Assembly: GCA_001557505.1 (NCBI GenBank)
Contig: LSAX01000006.1
Location: 1,674,001 to 1,738,000, forward strand
Direction of reading: 5' to 3'
Source of the DNA: Reticulascus tulasneorum
Taxonomy: Eukaryota; Ascomycota; Sordariomycetes; Glomerellales; Reticulascaceae
Length of the DNA: 64,000 nt
In this document: in pieces, positions 1 through 11,065 of the stretch
How the letters are laid out: each line of letters begins with the position of its first letter
How positions within the stretch are numbered: the first letter of the stretch is position 1
Made by a program: the position numbers and the translations under genes
The notes under the pieces: generated by a model
Database searches by the model: none
What the model saw: the letters and a program-made list of their open reading frames with translations, nothing else
Told to the model about the DNA's origin: nothing

Positions 1-442
1 TCGATATCAGATAACTATCTTGAACCCTCTGCTTTTCCCCTTCGCAAGAGAGTGTCTTGCCGTCCGTCCTAATACAGTTGTTCAAGAAGATAAGGCACCC
101 TCACACGCTCATTGGATTCAAGACCGGCATTATGATATCAACAAGATTGCTCGTCTTCTTTGGTGCGGTAACTCACCAGATCTCAATGCAATCGAGCCAG
201 TCTGGTTTTGGCTTAAGAGATATACTACTAAGAAAGGAGCCCCGAAATCACGGGTTGAAGCTATTAAGAGATGGAAGCAGGCTTGGCTTGATTTGCCGTT
301 ACCTATATTACAGAAGTTTGTCGAGCGTGTTCAACGGCATGTTAAGCTTATTATCGAATTAGATGGTGGAAATGAGTATAAGGAAGGCCGAGAACATATC
401 AAGCCTAGCAGTCATAGAGGTAGACACGTTCAAATTGAATAA
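1..442 (+). mobile_element. C-terminal part of a Tc1/mariner-type DDE transposase
   Basis: An open frame enters from the left edge (codons in phase from base 2) and ends with TAA at 440-442. The translated end carries the block QEDKAPSHAH (second catalytic Asp in its ED) and, about 35 residues later, NSPDLNAIEP (third catalytic acidic residue), which is the usual layout of DDE_3/Tc1-like transposases of fungal DNA transposons. The first catalytic Asp would lie outside the window. No frameshift is seen in this part, so the copy may be intact or may be only a 3' remnant. The sequence after the stop should hold the 3' terminal inverted repeat, but its partner lies off the window, so I cannot mark it. 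Fot1/pogo-like families are an alternative, less likely from the short spacing. Confidence 0.82.
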
Positions 443-611
443 GATAGCTTCAATCGGGCCTAATCTAGATGTGTAGAGGCCTGAATGCCAAGATAGTGGC
501 GTTCTTGGCGTTACTAGCGTAGGACATGACTTTTGAAGCAGACGTCCGTAAGGTCGGCAATAAGTAAGTAAGAGAGTAAGATTTTGAGTGGAGTTTCGCC
601 CTTCTCTGAAC

Positions 612-637
612 TCGATGATGGATGGATGGATGGATGG
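612..637. repeat. TGGA tetranucleotide microsatellite
   Basis: About six tandem TGGA units are visible directly. Similar CATC runs (the same motif on the other strand) occur at about 1946-1968 and 2228-2260. Confidence 0.85.
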
Positions 638-1187
638 GGTATGCACCGCGTCTGGCGTCTTTCTTCCTCAGGGATTGACTCTCTGACCACGTGTAAAAGG
701 AGCGTCGGCCGTTTGGCAGAGTGACAAACAAAACCCGAAGATCCAAAAGAGTTGACGAAAGAGGGAGAAGAGGGATCCAACGTCAGATAACTTGTAGGCT
801 GGCTGCTCTTTTCCCCAAGGATTGCGTGGGTTGCGTTTCAAATGGGGGGTGTAAAGGGAACTTTGGCGACCAAGTATTTTGTTTCTCAGTTTGAAAATGG
901 GTTCTGTGTTTTTTTTTTGTTGTTCTGTTTTCGGGGGAGGGAGGGAACAGGTTTAGGTGGCAGCACTAATAAAAAAGGTAAGGGGGGAAGTGGGTGGAGG
1001 CGAGAAGTCAAAAGTGTATGGCAAAAGGAAGAGAGATGGTGAGGAACACGAAACGCACACACTTTCTCTTCTCTATCTCTGCATTCATTCACAAAGTGAA
1101 CGGAAGACAGAAAGCGGAAACGAAAGGGAACGAAGGGGGAAGGGGGGAGAAAAAAGGATGGCAAAAAAAAAAAAAAGGTAGACCAAG

Positions 1188-1214
1188 ACAGAGAGAGAGA
1201 GAGAGAGAGAGAGT
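1188..1214. repeat. GA dinucleotide microsatellite
   Basis: An uninterrupted run of GA dinucleotides, about a dozen units, in a purine-rich tract that begins with a poly-A run near 1160. Confidence 0.85.
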
Positions 1215-3167
1215 CCAGCCAAAAGACATGGACATATTTGACGCACTTGGGGCAATAGTACCTATGCCATAGCCAGCGCCAAAGTAGGGGAGAATATGTC
1301 GGTGTTGACCAGGGAGGGGGGGTGTCTGTCCATCCATAATTCCGTGTACGTGTATTGTGTACGTGAGTGAGTGTGTGTCTCTTATTAGTGTGAGAGTTTC
1401 GGGTCTGGGTTGAAATGAAACTCGATTTTCCAGCACGCATCATCTCTTTCAAATCACATCACATCAAGATGAGATCGGCCAATTCGCTGTTCTGTAATTG
1501 TTTGCTTGCTTGTTTGCTTGCTCGCTCGCCTTCTTCTGTCATGTCTCTCTCTCTGTTGACTCATCAGGTCCATATCGTCGCCCAAAGCGTGTGGGACTGT
1601 GAATAAGCCAATGCCCGAATACCCTCTCTCTCTCTTTCGTCTCAGTCCTCGTCTCTCTATCTCTCTCTATCTCCCTCCCCTCCCCCCTCTCCACAATCAT
1701 CAAGAGTTTATCTACCCATCAATCAATCCACCTATCAGATCCCATGCATCCAGTATTCAGCCAGCATTCTCTTCTCTTTCGGAGAGGTTATCTCTGCTTG
1801 CCCAGCTCGGATTTTCATTCAGCTGCACTCTTGTTGCTCTCTCGCGCTCTCTTTCTTTGGAACCCGCGGATAATTAGACGTAATCAGTAATAAGAGAGAG
1901 ATAGAGGCAGCGTCGTACCGGGGTACCTCACTAGACTTATCATCCGTCCATCCATCCATCCATCCAGCCAGCCATACATGCCACGCCGTCCACCCATCCG
2001 TCTATCTACTAGCTATGTAATCTGTACGTAGTAGTACACGGTCTACTTAATCATCCACGAATCTCTCCTCGCTTCTGTCCACTTGGTATCATATACCCTT
2101 GCCAAACCTAGACTTCATTTGTCGCTTGCTGTCCCGCCCCGAAAGTGCACACACTCACACACGCACTCACTCACTCGTTGCCCTCATCGCCATTCCGTCT
2201 TTTCCTCTTCCCCTCTCCCATAACTCATATCCATCCATCCATCCATCCATCCATCCCATCCACCGATTGCCCAGCCAGTTGCCATATAAGACAGAGAGTC
2301 AGGCATATGCCGCTGTTGAATGCACGCTATGCGCGCCAACTTATTCCTGGGCCTGCATGTGATGCCGCCCTCGTTGGCGGTTGGCTGCGTTCAGTCCTAC
2401 CATAAACGTGTATTGAATCATTGACTTCTTGTTCACGCCCCTGTGCCGCTAGAACATGGCACACCGTTTACGAGCTTCAGGCTAACTTGTCTGGTTTGGC
2501 CGGAGCTGGGGCTGGGGTTGGGGCTGCGTCTGTCTGGCCTCGCTGAATTGCCAACAACAATTCACCTCTTCGTACTAAATAGTTGCATGAAATTCTATCT
2601 ATTTGCATTTGCATGTTGGTTATTTCCTCAACTCCTTCGCTGGGTTGGGGGCCGAGCCGATGCCAACTGCATGGCTCTCCGAAAATAGTCGCCCCCCCAA
2701 AACAAGTGTAAACGTCAATGCCCTCCAACAGTCAAGCGGGTGGGTGGTGCCAGAGCCGGGATCAACCACAAAAGATGCTTTGGCTAGTAAAACTCTCTTC
2801 TCCCCGCCCAAAAAAATTGAAGCAGGGCAGTTGGCAACCAACAGAGCCTGTCTTTCAAAACTTGTTGGATGGCCTTTCAGCGAGGTTGATACAATTGGGC
2901 TGCAAGGTCGGCTGGGAACCCCGGCCAGCAATAATCACTCAATTTCAAAACTCCCTTCCCCTCGGGCTGTGGTGATGGGCATTTGGTCATTCATGGAACA
3001 AAATTTCATCAGTTGGGTGGCGGTGAAAGCACGGCTTCATGTTCCACCGAGCATTAGCATCAGACCGGGGCCGATATCTTCCATTTGCAAGTCGTCTCTA
3101 AATATTCCATCTGAAATGGTGCTGGGTATTCTTGTAAACCTTCAACTCATCTATATGCGCTGCTCTC

Positions 3168-6100
3168 CTACAGCAAACTCTCATACTTGGACAGCCCTGA
3201 CTTCTGTGGTTGCTGTTGCGGCTGTTGCCCTCCCGCCATACTCAGCGGCACGTTACTGTTCATGCCCATATTCAGCATGCTGTTCATATTTGATCCTGAT
3301 CCCGAGCCTCCCATACTGCTCATACTGCCCATGCTGGCTGCCATGCCGGGTCTTGCCCCCATCATCGTAGTGTTACTCATAGGTTGACTCATCGTTCCCA
3401 TCCCCATTCCAATCCCACTAGAAGATCTGTTGTACGACGCCATTCCTGTTTGTGCCAATCCAGGGCCGGGAGGTGGCGGAATGCCGAATCCCGTTGGTCC
3501 GGGTGAAGTCGTAGTGCTGCTGCCTGGGGGTGGTGGCAAGGAGAATGAGGAACCGCGTGACTGTGATACCCCCGGTCGCTGGCCGAGAGACATGTTCGAC
3601 ATGGGCGTGCTCAAACCTCCCCCAAACGCCGAGCCTGTAGGTGGCGACATCGGCATTGTCGGAATTGTCGGCGTAAACGCCGGGGTTGACGATGTCGATG
3701 ACCAGGGGTTCGATGGTACAGCAGCCGTGGAAGACCAACCGACCGAAGGGTTAGGCATCGGCGTAGGAGGCAAAGACGATTGAGTGGGTTGCAGTGGCTG
3801 GGAGAATTGTGTTGAAGACGGCGTCATTGGTGCGAAGCCTCCCAAGTCCGGCGTTACGGTTCGGAAGCTAGGCTGCAGTGCCTTCACGCCTCCAAACTGG
3901 GTCGTAGGTGGAGGTGCGGTTTGAGTTGGGCTTGGAGTGGACCAGGAGAAGGCTGGAGCTTTCGGAGTGTTAGACCTGAGGCCAGGTGATGTGACGGTAG
4001 CAGCTGCAGGCGCCTCGTCCCAACTCGAGAAGTTAGAGGAAGACTCCGAGGTCACCTTCCCTTTCACCAGGCGCTCAAAGTCATCTTCAGTGGCTCCATT
4101 CGTCTGGTCAAATGTGGTGCCCGTGACCCCTCCGAAGGCCATGAAGTCTTCAGCTGGGGCTGCATTGCCGTTCGATGTCCCGGAGAGCTCTTGTAACTTC
4201 TTGGTTTGCTCGTCTTCAACTCTCCTTGAGAGTGATTTGATTAGATCCATAAAAGTCTGAAACTGTTTAAGATCAAGCAGAGGCCCCAGACTCATGCTCC
4301 ATAATATTGGTAGAATATCCATGGCCACGAAGTCGGCATCTGCGGCCTTGCCAACGACGCGGAGAACGTTTAGAGCCGCCATCATCACACCAGGCTCTTT
4401 CGTTTTTATTGACTTGACCAAGGGTACAATCTTCTCCTGCATCGTGTACTTATCAAGCGCACTGGAGGATGATGATTTCTTGGTTTCTACACCAAAGCCA
4501 TTGAGCCCGTCATCTTGCGCCGAATCATTTGATCCGCCACAGAGGATGACAAAAGCCTGGCAACCACGCACTTTGATGGCGAGACTGTTGGTTTTGCTGA
4601 AAACCGTCGCAATGACGGGGAACAGTTCGTTCTTGATCGTGCTGAAATCGAGGACCGGGAGGACAGCGGGGAGTCCTCTCAGTGCAGCATCAACAACTGC
4701 AGGAGTCGACGACTCAATTGCCGCGAGAATAATTGGGAGGATATCTATCAAAGAAAGTCAGATAGGACAACTCTACTGTTTCCCGTAATATTGATATGCT
4801 CACCATCTGTAAATTCCTTGCCTGAACAGTTGTTCGAAATCGACGACATGTGCTCAAGCACAACCATCAGCCCAGCATCTTTAGCCGGGTCTCTTTGGGT
4901 TTCCTGGTCCTTCTTCGTCGGCGGAACGAACGTCTCTTTGAGACTGGGTCGCACTTTGTCCCCGAAAGCTCGTTTTGCTGAAGGCAACAGATCAATGATC
5001 TTGAATACGTTTTGAAGTATAAGAGAAATCAAATCCTTGTCCTTCATCTCTTCCAGCAGGGCTGGAAGAACCTTCTTCTCCATAACGGCTTTTGGGAAAG
5101 ATGGTAGGACTTTGTTCAGCCCTTTCATGAACTGAGCTTTCTCATTTGGCGTCTTCGCTGGGAAAGCATCGAGAAAGCGGATGGTCGACACGAGAATATT
5201 GTCGAAGTACTCGCTTTCTTGAAACTCTTTCGCTGTCATTCGCTGTGCCGGCCTTCGTGTAACGAGTCGTGGCAGAACACTGGTCGACAGGTCTCTTGGT
5301 ATTGGCCGTGATGATAAGAAGCTGTTCGACGACGAGGGCACCGTCGATGAAGAGGCGAATAGTCTTTTGTAGCTGGAGACACTGCCATGACACTCCAGTG
5401 GCGACCGGTGTGGTGAGTTGTATAACGCTATCGACAACAAGCCCAACGAGAACATGTCGGCAGACGAAGTCAGGTTGTTGTCGAGAACAAAGTCGGGGGA
5501 TGTGTAGTCCAGGTTTAGTTGTACATGTTTTGGTAGTCGCGGATCCAGGTTGAGTACCTCTGATAAACTGATGGGCTGGAACGAAGTCGGCTTGCTCGAG
5601 TTCTCTGGTGGACTGCAAAACGACAAGCCACTGAGTTTCCAGTCGGACTTTGCGTTGACCAGAATCGCATCCGGGGTGATGTTACCGTGTACCAGGCCAG
5701 CATTCTCATGTAGAAACTCCAACGCTTTGCTGATCTGTAATAGCCCTTTCTGGATCTCAAGCTCATCGATCTCCAACTCTCGCCGCCTGCGAACGCCATC
5801 CGAGTCCTCCGTCACATATCGGCTTGAGCGTCCACCAACACCTCCAGCTCTTTCCTGGTCGTCTTTCTCCACCAGCAAGCTTGCCAGCGATGCCGTCACA
5901 GCTTCGGTAACGAACTGCAGCCCGCCGCCTCTGGTCTCTTCAACCGGCTCCACGAGCTCGAGAATGCTCGGGTGTCGCAACTTGGCCAGACTCGAGGCCT
6001 CCTTCTTCAGCCGTTCCACTACCTCTTCGGCGGCTCGCTTGAAAGAGGCAGCGCTCGAACGACCTAGGCTACTGCCATGGCTATCGAGGGACTTCTTGTC

Positions 6101-6250
6101 GAAGACGAAGACGCTGTATCCCTTGCCGGTCGATTTCTTCTTGCAATCGTAGATCTTCCACGGCCCCGCGGTGGAAGTTTCGGTCTGAGATATGGAGTAG
6201 TTGGATGTGATATTCGTGGAGGAAATGGATTTGAATGCCGAGGAAAACAT
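3168..6250 (-). CDS. SCY1: SCY1-family pseudokinase (SCYL2-like), two exons
   Basis: Exons 6250..4804 and 4744..3168 with a 59-base GT-AG intron (4745-4803) give 1007 residues. The N-terminal half is a protein-kinase fold in which the catalytic motifs are lost: the HRD position reads HGN (residues 188-190) and the DFG position reads SGL (207-209), so it should be a pseudokinase. The start, with SNYSISQ, GPWKIYD and VFVFDKK, is typical of the Scy1/SCYL2 family. HEAT-like helical repeats follow, and the last ~250 residues are rich in Pro, Gly, Ser, Met and Asn. By family knowledge these proteins act in clathrin-linked Golgi/endosome traffic. The start is an ATG with the family-like MFSSA opening. 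It is divergent from the aminotransferase gene with about 1 kb between the starts. The family assignment is secure; the trafficking role is by homology. Confidence 0.95.
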
Positions 6251-7303
6251 GGTATTGTCACGGCGGGAGGGAACGTTGGAGATCGATCGTCATGACGGAC
6301 GGAGCTTCGGCCGTTGACAGATGCGCCGAGGCGTCCGTTTCGCAAAACGAACAGCTGCAGGACAATTGGATCGAAACTTGTGAATGCCCTTCGACTGCAG
6401 TAGCTCTCTTTGAGACGAATAGTGTAGCTTGTGGTTGGGTAGTTTGGCCCTTGTCGGCTTGCAAGTTGGGAGCTGACAACGTACGTAATTCGGGTTGCTC
6501 AATTCTCAGCCGCGTCGAGTTCCACGTTGACGATCAGCCAAGGGTTTTTTTGGCTGTCGCGCATCCAGCACCTAACTAAGGTAATTTACTTGGTGGTTTT
6601 AGTGGCTAGCCCGGCTGTAGCAGGCCGCCGATGCACCCGCCGTTGGCAGCCCATCAACGCCATTTAGCATAGCCCTGTGCTCAGTTAAGGGAGTACGAGT
6701 GCATCGCATCATCGAAAATTGGAACAGAATGCCAACGGAGTATTCTATTAAAATAAGAAAAGCTAGCTTCCATGCATATACTGAGAGGTTCGTTCTAATG
6801 GTGCCATTGATAAGTTATCAACCAAACTGTATCTTGATGTATCTGTCTTTGAACATCATAGCGTTCATATAATTCAGAGTTCAATTGACGAGCAGATCAA
6901 GTCTCCCGTTAACACTGATGTCGGCGACCAATAATGGCATTTCAAACACGCTGACCTGATACAGATTACAGTGGGATCCAGGGCCCTGCCCACGGCACTT
7001 TTTCCACTGCATGAGAAAGGCAATCAACGGCTCTAGGTCTGTGACTGCTTATTTTTGGAGCTCCGATAACACTCCGACTTTTTGAGTCACTTCCGCTTCC
7101 GCTTGTCTATATCACGCCTTTCTCTGCTCCAAGCAATTGGCATCCTTAGAGCTCTCGAATCCCTGATCTGGACTCCAATTGAGATACCTTACCTTCGAAC
7201 CAATCGTACCATTGGAGTTTCTGATCCAAATCCTTTTTGAAAGCCAGAAATCTCCCCGACTTGGAACACCAGACTTGGTACCAAGCTTACCAATATTGTC
7301 ACG
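6251..7303. other. Divergent promoter region, SCY1 (-) / aminotransferase (+)
   Basis: There is no gene in this 1.05-kb interval between two divergent starts. It should hold both promoters. A Gcn4/CPC1-type heptamer lies at 7083-7089 (listed separately). No clear TATA box was seen. Confidence 0.6.
7083..7089 (+). promoter_or_regulatory. Candidate Gcn4/CPC1 site (TGAGTCA)
   Basis: The heptamer TGAGTCA, the core bound by yeast Gcn4 and its fungal orthologue CPC1/CpcA, lies 215 bases upstream of the branched-chain aminotransferase ATG. General amino-acid control of this gene class is well known. The degenerate motif is expected about once per 8 kb by chance, so alone it is suggestive only. Confidence 0.4.
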
Positions 7304-8605
7304 ATGATGCGACCAATGTTCCCGCGCCCAGGAGCTCTCAGATTGCCTGCAAAATCTCCAAGGCTACTAGCAACATGGCAAGGCCAAAGGTTTTACAGCT
7401 TAAAACCTGCGGCTGCTTCCACCGCCAAACCGCTGGACCTCGATCCATCCCAGCTCACGGTTGAAATGACTACCAAGCCATCAGAGTTGCGTAAGCCAGA
7501 GGAACTTGTGTTTGGACGCACATTCACAGGTAAAATTGGAGTTCCGATCCTTTATGTTTACTTCCATTCTTAGCTAACACGCACGCTAGATCATATGCTC
7601 ACGATCGAATGGACCCAGACGGACGGCTGGCTAGCTCCTCGTATCATCCCATACCAAAATCTCTCGCTGGACCCGGCAACATGCGTCTTCCACTACGCTT
7701 TTGAATGCTTCGAAGGCATGAAGGCATACAAGGACAAGAAGGGTCAGATCAGGCTATTCCGGCCCGACAAGAACATGGCTCGTTTCAACAAGTCTGCTGC
7801 CCGGATCGCTCTACCCACGTTCGCCCCGACAGCATTGATAGACTTGATCTCCAAGCTTGTTAAGGTGGATGAACGCTTCATCCCAGAACAGAGGGGTTAC
7901 TCGCTTTACTTGCGCCCAACCATGATTGGCACCCAAAGAACACTAGGTGTTGGCCCTCCCGGCTCTGCCTTGCTCTATGTCATCGCTTCCCCTGTCGGTC
8001 CTTATTACCCAACTGGGTTTAAGGCCATCTCGCTAGAAACCACCGACTACGCTGTCCGCGCCTGGCCCGGCGGTGTCGGTGACAAGAAGCTAGGTGCAAA
8101 CTATGCACCCTGCATCTTGCCGCAGCTGGAGGCAGCAAGTCGCGGTCACCAGCAGAACCTGTGGGTGTTCGGCGAGGAGGAGTACGTGACGGAGGTTGGC
8201 ACGATGAACATGTTTGCGGCAATCGTAAACAAGGAGACTGGCCAGAGGGAGTTGGTCACTGCGCCGCTTGACGGAACCATTCTTGAGGGTGTAACTCGAG
8301 ATTCAGTCTTGTCATTGGCGCGTGAGAAGCTCGTACCCGAAGGCTGGATGGTGTCTGAACGAAAGTACACCATGAAAGATTTATACGAGGCATCAGAGGA
8401 CGGGAGACTCCTGGAGGCATTCGGAGCAGGCACGGCTGCCATTGTCAGCCCCATCAGATCCATTGCTTGGAAGGACAAGGTGATCAGTTGCGGACTCAAG
8501 GAGCACGAGGAGTCTGGCGAGCTAGCACTGAAAATGAAAGGGTGGATGGAGGGAAGGCAGTACGGCGATGAGGAGCACGAGTGGAGCTATGTTGCAACAG
8601 ACTAG
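7304..8605 (+). CDS. BAT1: Branched-chain amino acid aminotransferase, mitochondrial, two exons
   Basis: Exons 7304..7529 and 7590..8605 with a 60-base intron give 413 residues. It transfers the amino group between leucine, isoleucine or valine and 2-oxoglutarate using pyridoxal phosphate (class IV fold). Joining the exons restores the family block TFTDHMLTIEWTQTDGW. The PLP lysine is K242 in GDKKLGANYAP, followed by the typical EVGTMNMF region. The first ~35 residues are rich in Arg, Ala and Ser without acidic residues, which suggests a mitochondrial presequence. The first ATG has a second ATG directly after it, so the start could be one codon later. A Gcn4/CPC1-type site lies 215 bases upstream. 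It faces the complex I subunit gene tail to tail. A cytosolic paralogue may exist elsewhere in the genome. Confidence 0.96.
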
Positions 8606-9622
8606 ATGGATGCGATGTATATAGTCGTGTTTCGTGTTTCGGCGTAATGTCCCTTGAGGTATAAAAGGTCAGTGAATAGGTTGGTGGGATAGTCACTTTT
8701 GGAAGTGTTTGACTCGTATGAATATACCATCAACACCGCAGCCGCGTTTGGCATTGCTTCAATTAAAGGGAGCTTCCTCCCAGAGATGAACACTGAGGAT
8801 ATGTCCTGCGGTCACAGTGACCGAGCCAATCTTCCTGTCTTGTCTGCCCATCGGTCTGGAACCTTTGAAGGTGAGGTGACCGCGCAGAGGCGAGGTGGCT
8901 TACCCTGTATTATCAGAGCAATGGATTTGTCCCCCATACGTGAAATCTGAACCGGAACTAAGAAGAAGCTGAGCCACGACTTACAGACCACAACACATGA
9001 TGCAGAAAGAAAGCCAGCCGTTCGATTCCCAAAAAGATCGCCTCAATGAACATCTAGAAAACACTGAATAAACGAGGGCCAAAAAGGGGGGAAAAGCAAA
9101 AATATGTTGGGGAATCTCCTAGGATGCTCATCTCCTGACAGAGACCCAGGGGCCACAACTAGAAGCTGCTTAGGCGGTGGCTTGAAACGGTACAGTATGT
9201 TGGCCCTGTCAACGACAGGAAACCGCACCTGTTCCCGATCCTCACTCACTGAGCCACCAGGCTAGCCCCCTGCTCCCGATATTGAGACAAGCTATTTAAA
9301 TATATAAGGGTTGCCTCACCGCCCTCTCAAAACTGGATGTGATATGGGTGCCGGTCTGATGGAACATACCACAGGAACATATCGTCACGAGGAAGAAAAT
9401 AGGCAGAGCCCCCTTGACCAACGGCCGCTCCTCGGGAGTCCAATCCACAAGAACAGTGTTTATCCATATATAATTGACGAGTCGACCGTCGTTGATGCAA
9501 ATCTAATCATACCGAGCCGGTGAAGATCGAAGTCTCCAGCAGAAATCAGATGTCATACAGCTTGAGTACCGTTCCACCACGAACCCCCCAATGAGTTCTC
9601 CACCACAATTGTCCCACTACCC
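8606..9622. other. Spacer between convergent genes
   Basis: The 1-kb interval between the 3' ends of the aminotransferase (+) and the complex I subunit (-) should contain both 3' UTRs. No supportable gene was seen. Confidence 0.6.
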
Positions 9623-10128
9623 TTACTTCTTCACGTAAGGATCCGGCAGGATGCCTTCCTTTTCTAATCGCCTCCTAGCCTCCTCCAGAGCCCACGTGTC
9701 GAGTCTGCAATCCCCTCGTTAGCATGTGTCTATTCATGAACGCAAAATACCGCAACGTCCTCTTCTCTGACCAGCCTGCCAGCACAGCGGTTCGCAGGCA
9801 GAGTGGAAGTCTCAACAGCCAAAGCTCCGTCACACTCTAATGAGACCGGGGTATGTGAGGGGACTTACGACGTGTCAGGCTTAAACGCAAGGGCCACGCC
9901 AGTTGCAACAATGCCTCCGCAAAACAGCGTGTAGAACGGAATCTCCCATCCCTCACGCTCGTACTTCTCGCCGGGCTTGACGCCCCATAGCCAGCCCGTC
10001 GGGGGGTCGAAGTCGTTGCCGCCACTTCGTTGTCGTGCGGTCGCGGAGAAGGATCTGGAGGCTGTGGATTGTGGTGTCTGGACTGCACGGGCAGCGCGCA
10101 GGGCAGCGCTGGGTCGGACGGACGGCAT
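9623..10128 (-). CDS. Complex I ESSS subunit (NDUFB11-like), two exons
   Basis: Exons 10128..9869 and 9704..9623 (the last boundary could be off by one base) flank a 164-base intron starting GTAAGT. The product is 113 residues. It matches the fungal NADH:ubiquinone oxidoreductase ESSS/NDUFB11 family: an N-terminal presequence rich in Arg/Ala/Ser (about 1-36, with the cleavage-like RSFSATARQRSGG), the block PPTGWLWGVKPGEKYEREGW (about 42-61), one membrane segment (about 64-82), and a short charged tail beginning LDTWALEEARRRLE. The family is an accessory subunit of the membrane arm of mitochondrial complex I. An in-frame upstream codon is not ATG, so the ATG at 10128 is the start. The 3' exon is too short to stand out alone, but splicing restores a family-like ending. 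Confidence 0.88.
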
Positions 10129-11065
10129 GGTTGTTGGCCCCAAGGAGGTCAATTAAGTGAGACGGCGTGCGAGGGAGCGGGTTTGCCTCTCGAGTGTGTC
10201 GGGATGAGAGGCGGTGGTGAATGAGGGTCGGTGGGAAGCTGTGGACCTCGGACGGGAGGAGTCGTTTATCGGGGAGAGATCGGGAAGCGAGGTTAGTCTT
10301 TCTCGCTCACGTGATCTTGCAACACCTGCACATTGCACGCCAATCAACTCCTTTTATTTGGGTGGCCCACTTCTACTTTTGTACCTGCGTCATGACTCAA
10401 GTTGGCGGGGTGCAACAACAGTCACATTACTCCTCTTTGCATTTGATCGCCGATATCAAACTGCGACGCCGCGAGTACGATGAGTATGAGTTGAACATAT
10501 TGCTGCTATTCAAGTTCCTACACACACTTTCGGTGTTCTTCTGGCTTCCGCAGCCCCACCGAAATACGATGTTGCTGATTCTAGCTGTACTCCCTTAGCT
10601 GAGCTACAATGCCAGGAATGAAGTTGTGGCCCGCCAACTTGGTTACTCCGTCCCGTGCCGCTTATGTGATGCCTTGGTCCCATTGTGCAGGAACTTGCCC
10701 AGCTCAGGTCAAATTATAATCAAGCCTGGTGTGCTCTCAGTCATGTCCTTCACTGCTTGTGTTACTACTCGGTGACGTGACTGTGCAGAAGAGGAAGACA
10801 GAAGGCGGAATTTCGGCACGGGGACCTACAATATTTTGCGATATCAAGTACATGTGCTCACATTCTAAGCACATCGCAGAAGGAGACAACTCAGCACGGT
10901 AGGCATGAAATCAATCACGACTTTCAGATCCTGTGCCTAGAGGGTATCAACCAAAGACTAATCCTATACGTATACCAAGCCATGCTCTCTTGGTGAATGC
11001 CTCTGTAAATCCTGTAGTGTCCCTCCTGTAGCCCGCTTAATACTCCAATATCAAACCCCCATAAC
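10129..11065. other. Promoter of complex I subunit and 3' flank of DNA2
   Basis: There is no gene in these 0.9 kb between two minus-strand genes. It holds the ESSS-subunit promoter and the DNA2 3' UTR. A TGACTCA heptamer at 10393-10399 is probably a chance match. Confidence 0.55.

Larger units (their letters stand above)
443..3167. other. Gene-free spacer with simple repeats
   Basis: I see no supportable gene here. The stretch holds many simple repeats: a TGGA tetranucleotide run at about 615-637, a poly-A run near 1160-1175, a GA dinucleotide run at about 1190-1213, CT-rich tracts at 1530-1680, and CATC runs at about 1946-1968 and 2228-2260. The part from about 2600 to 3167 lies just 3' of SCY1 and probably contains its 3' UTR. 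The long open frames here are low-complexity products of the repeats. Confidence 0.7.

Noticed and set aside
886..1452. 188-codon minus-strand open frame
   Set aside because: It is driven by CT/GA and poly-A repeats, has a Ser/Leu/Phe low-complexity product and no motif.
2603..3370. 255-codon plus-strand open frame overlapping the SCY1 3' end
   Set aside because: It runs antisense over the Gly/Met/Pro-rich end of SCY1; its Cys/Tyr/Ser-rich composition is a mirror of that tail.
10393..10399. TGACTCA heptamer
   Set aside because: It is not near a start of an amino-acid gene; the degenerate motif is expected several times per window.
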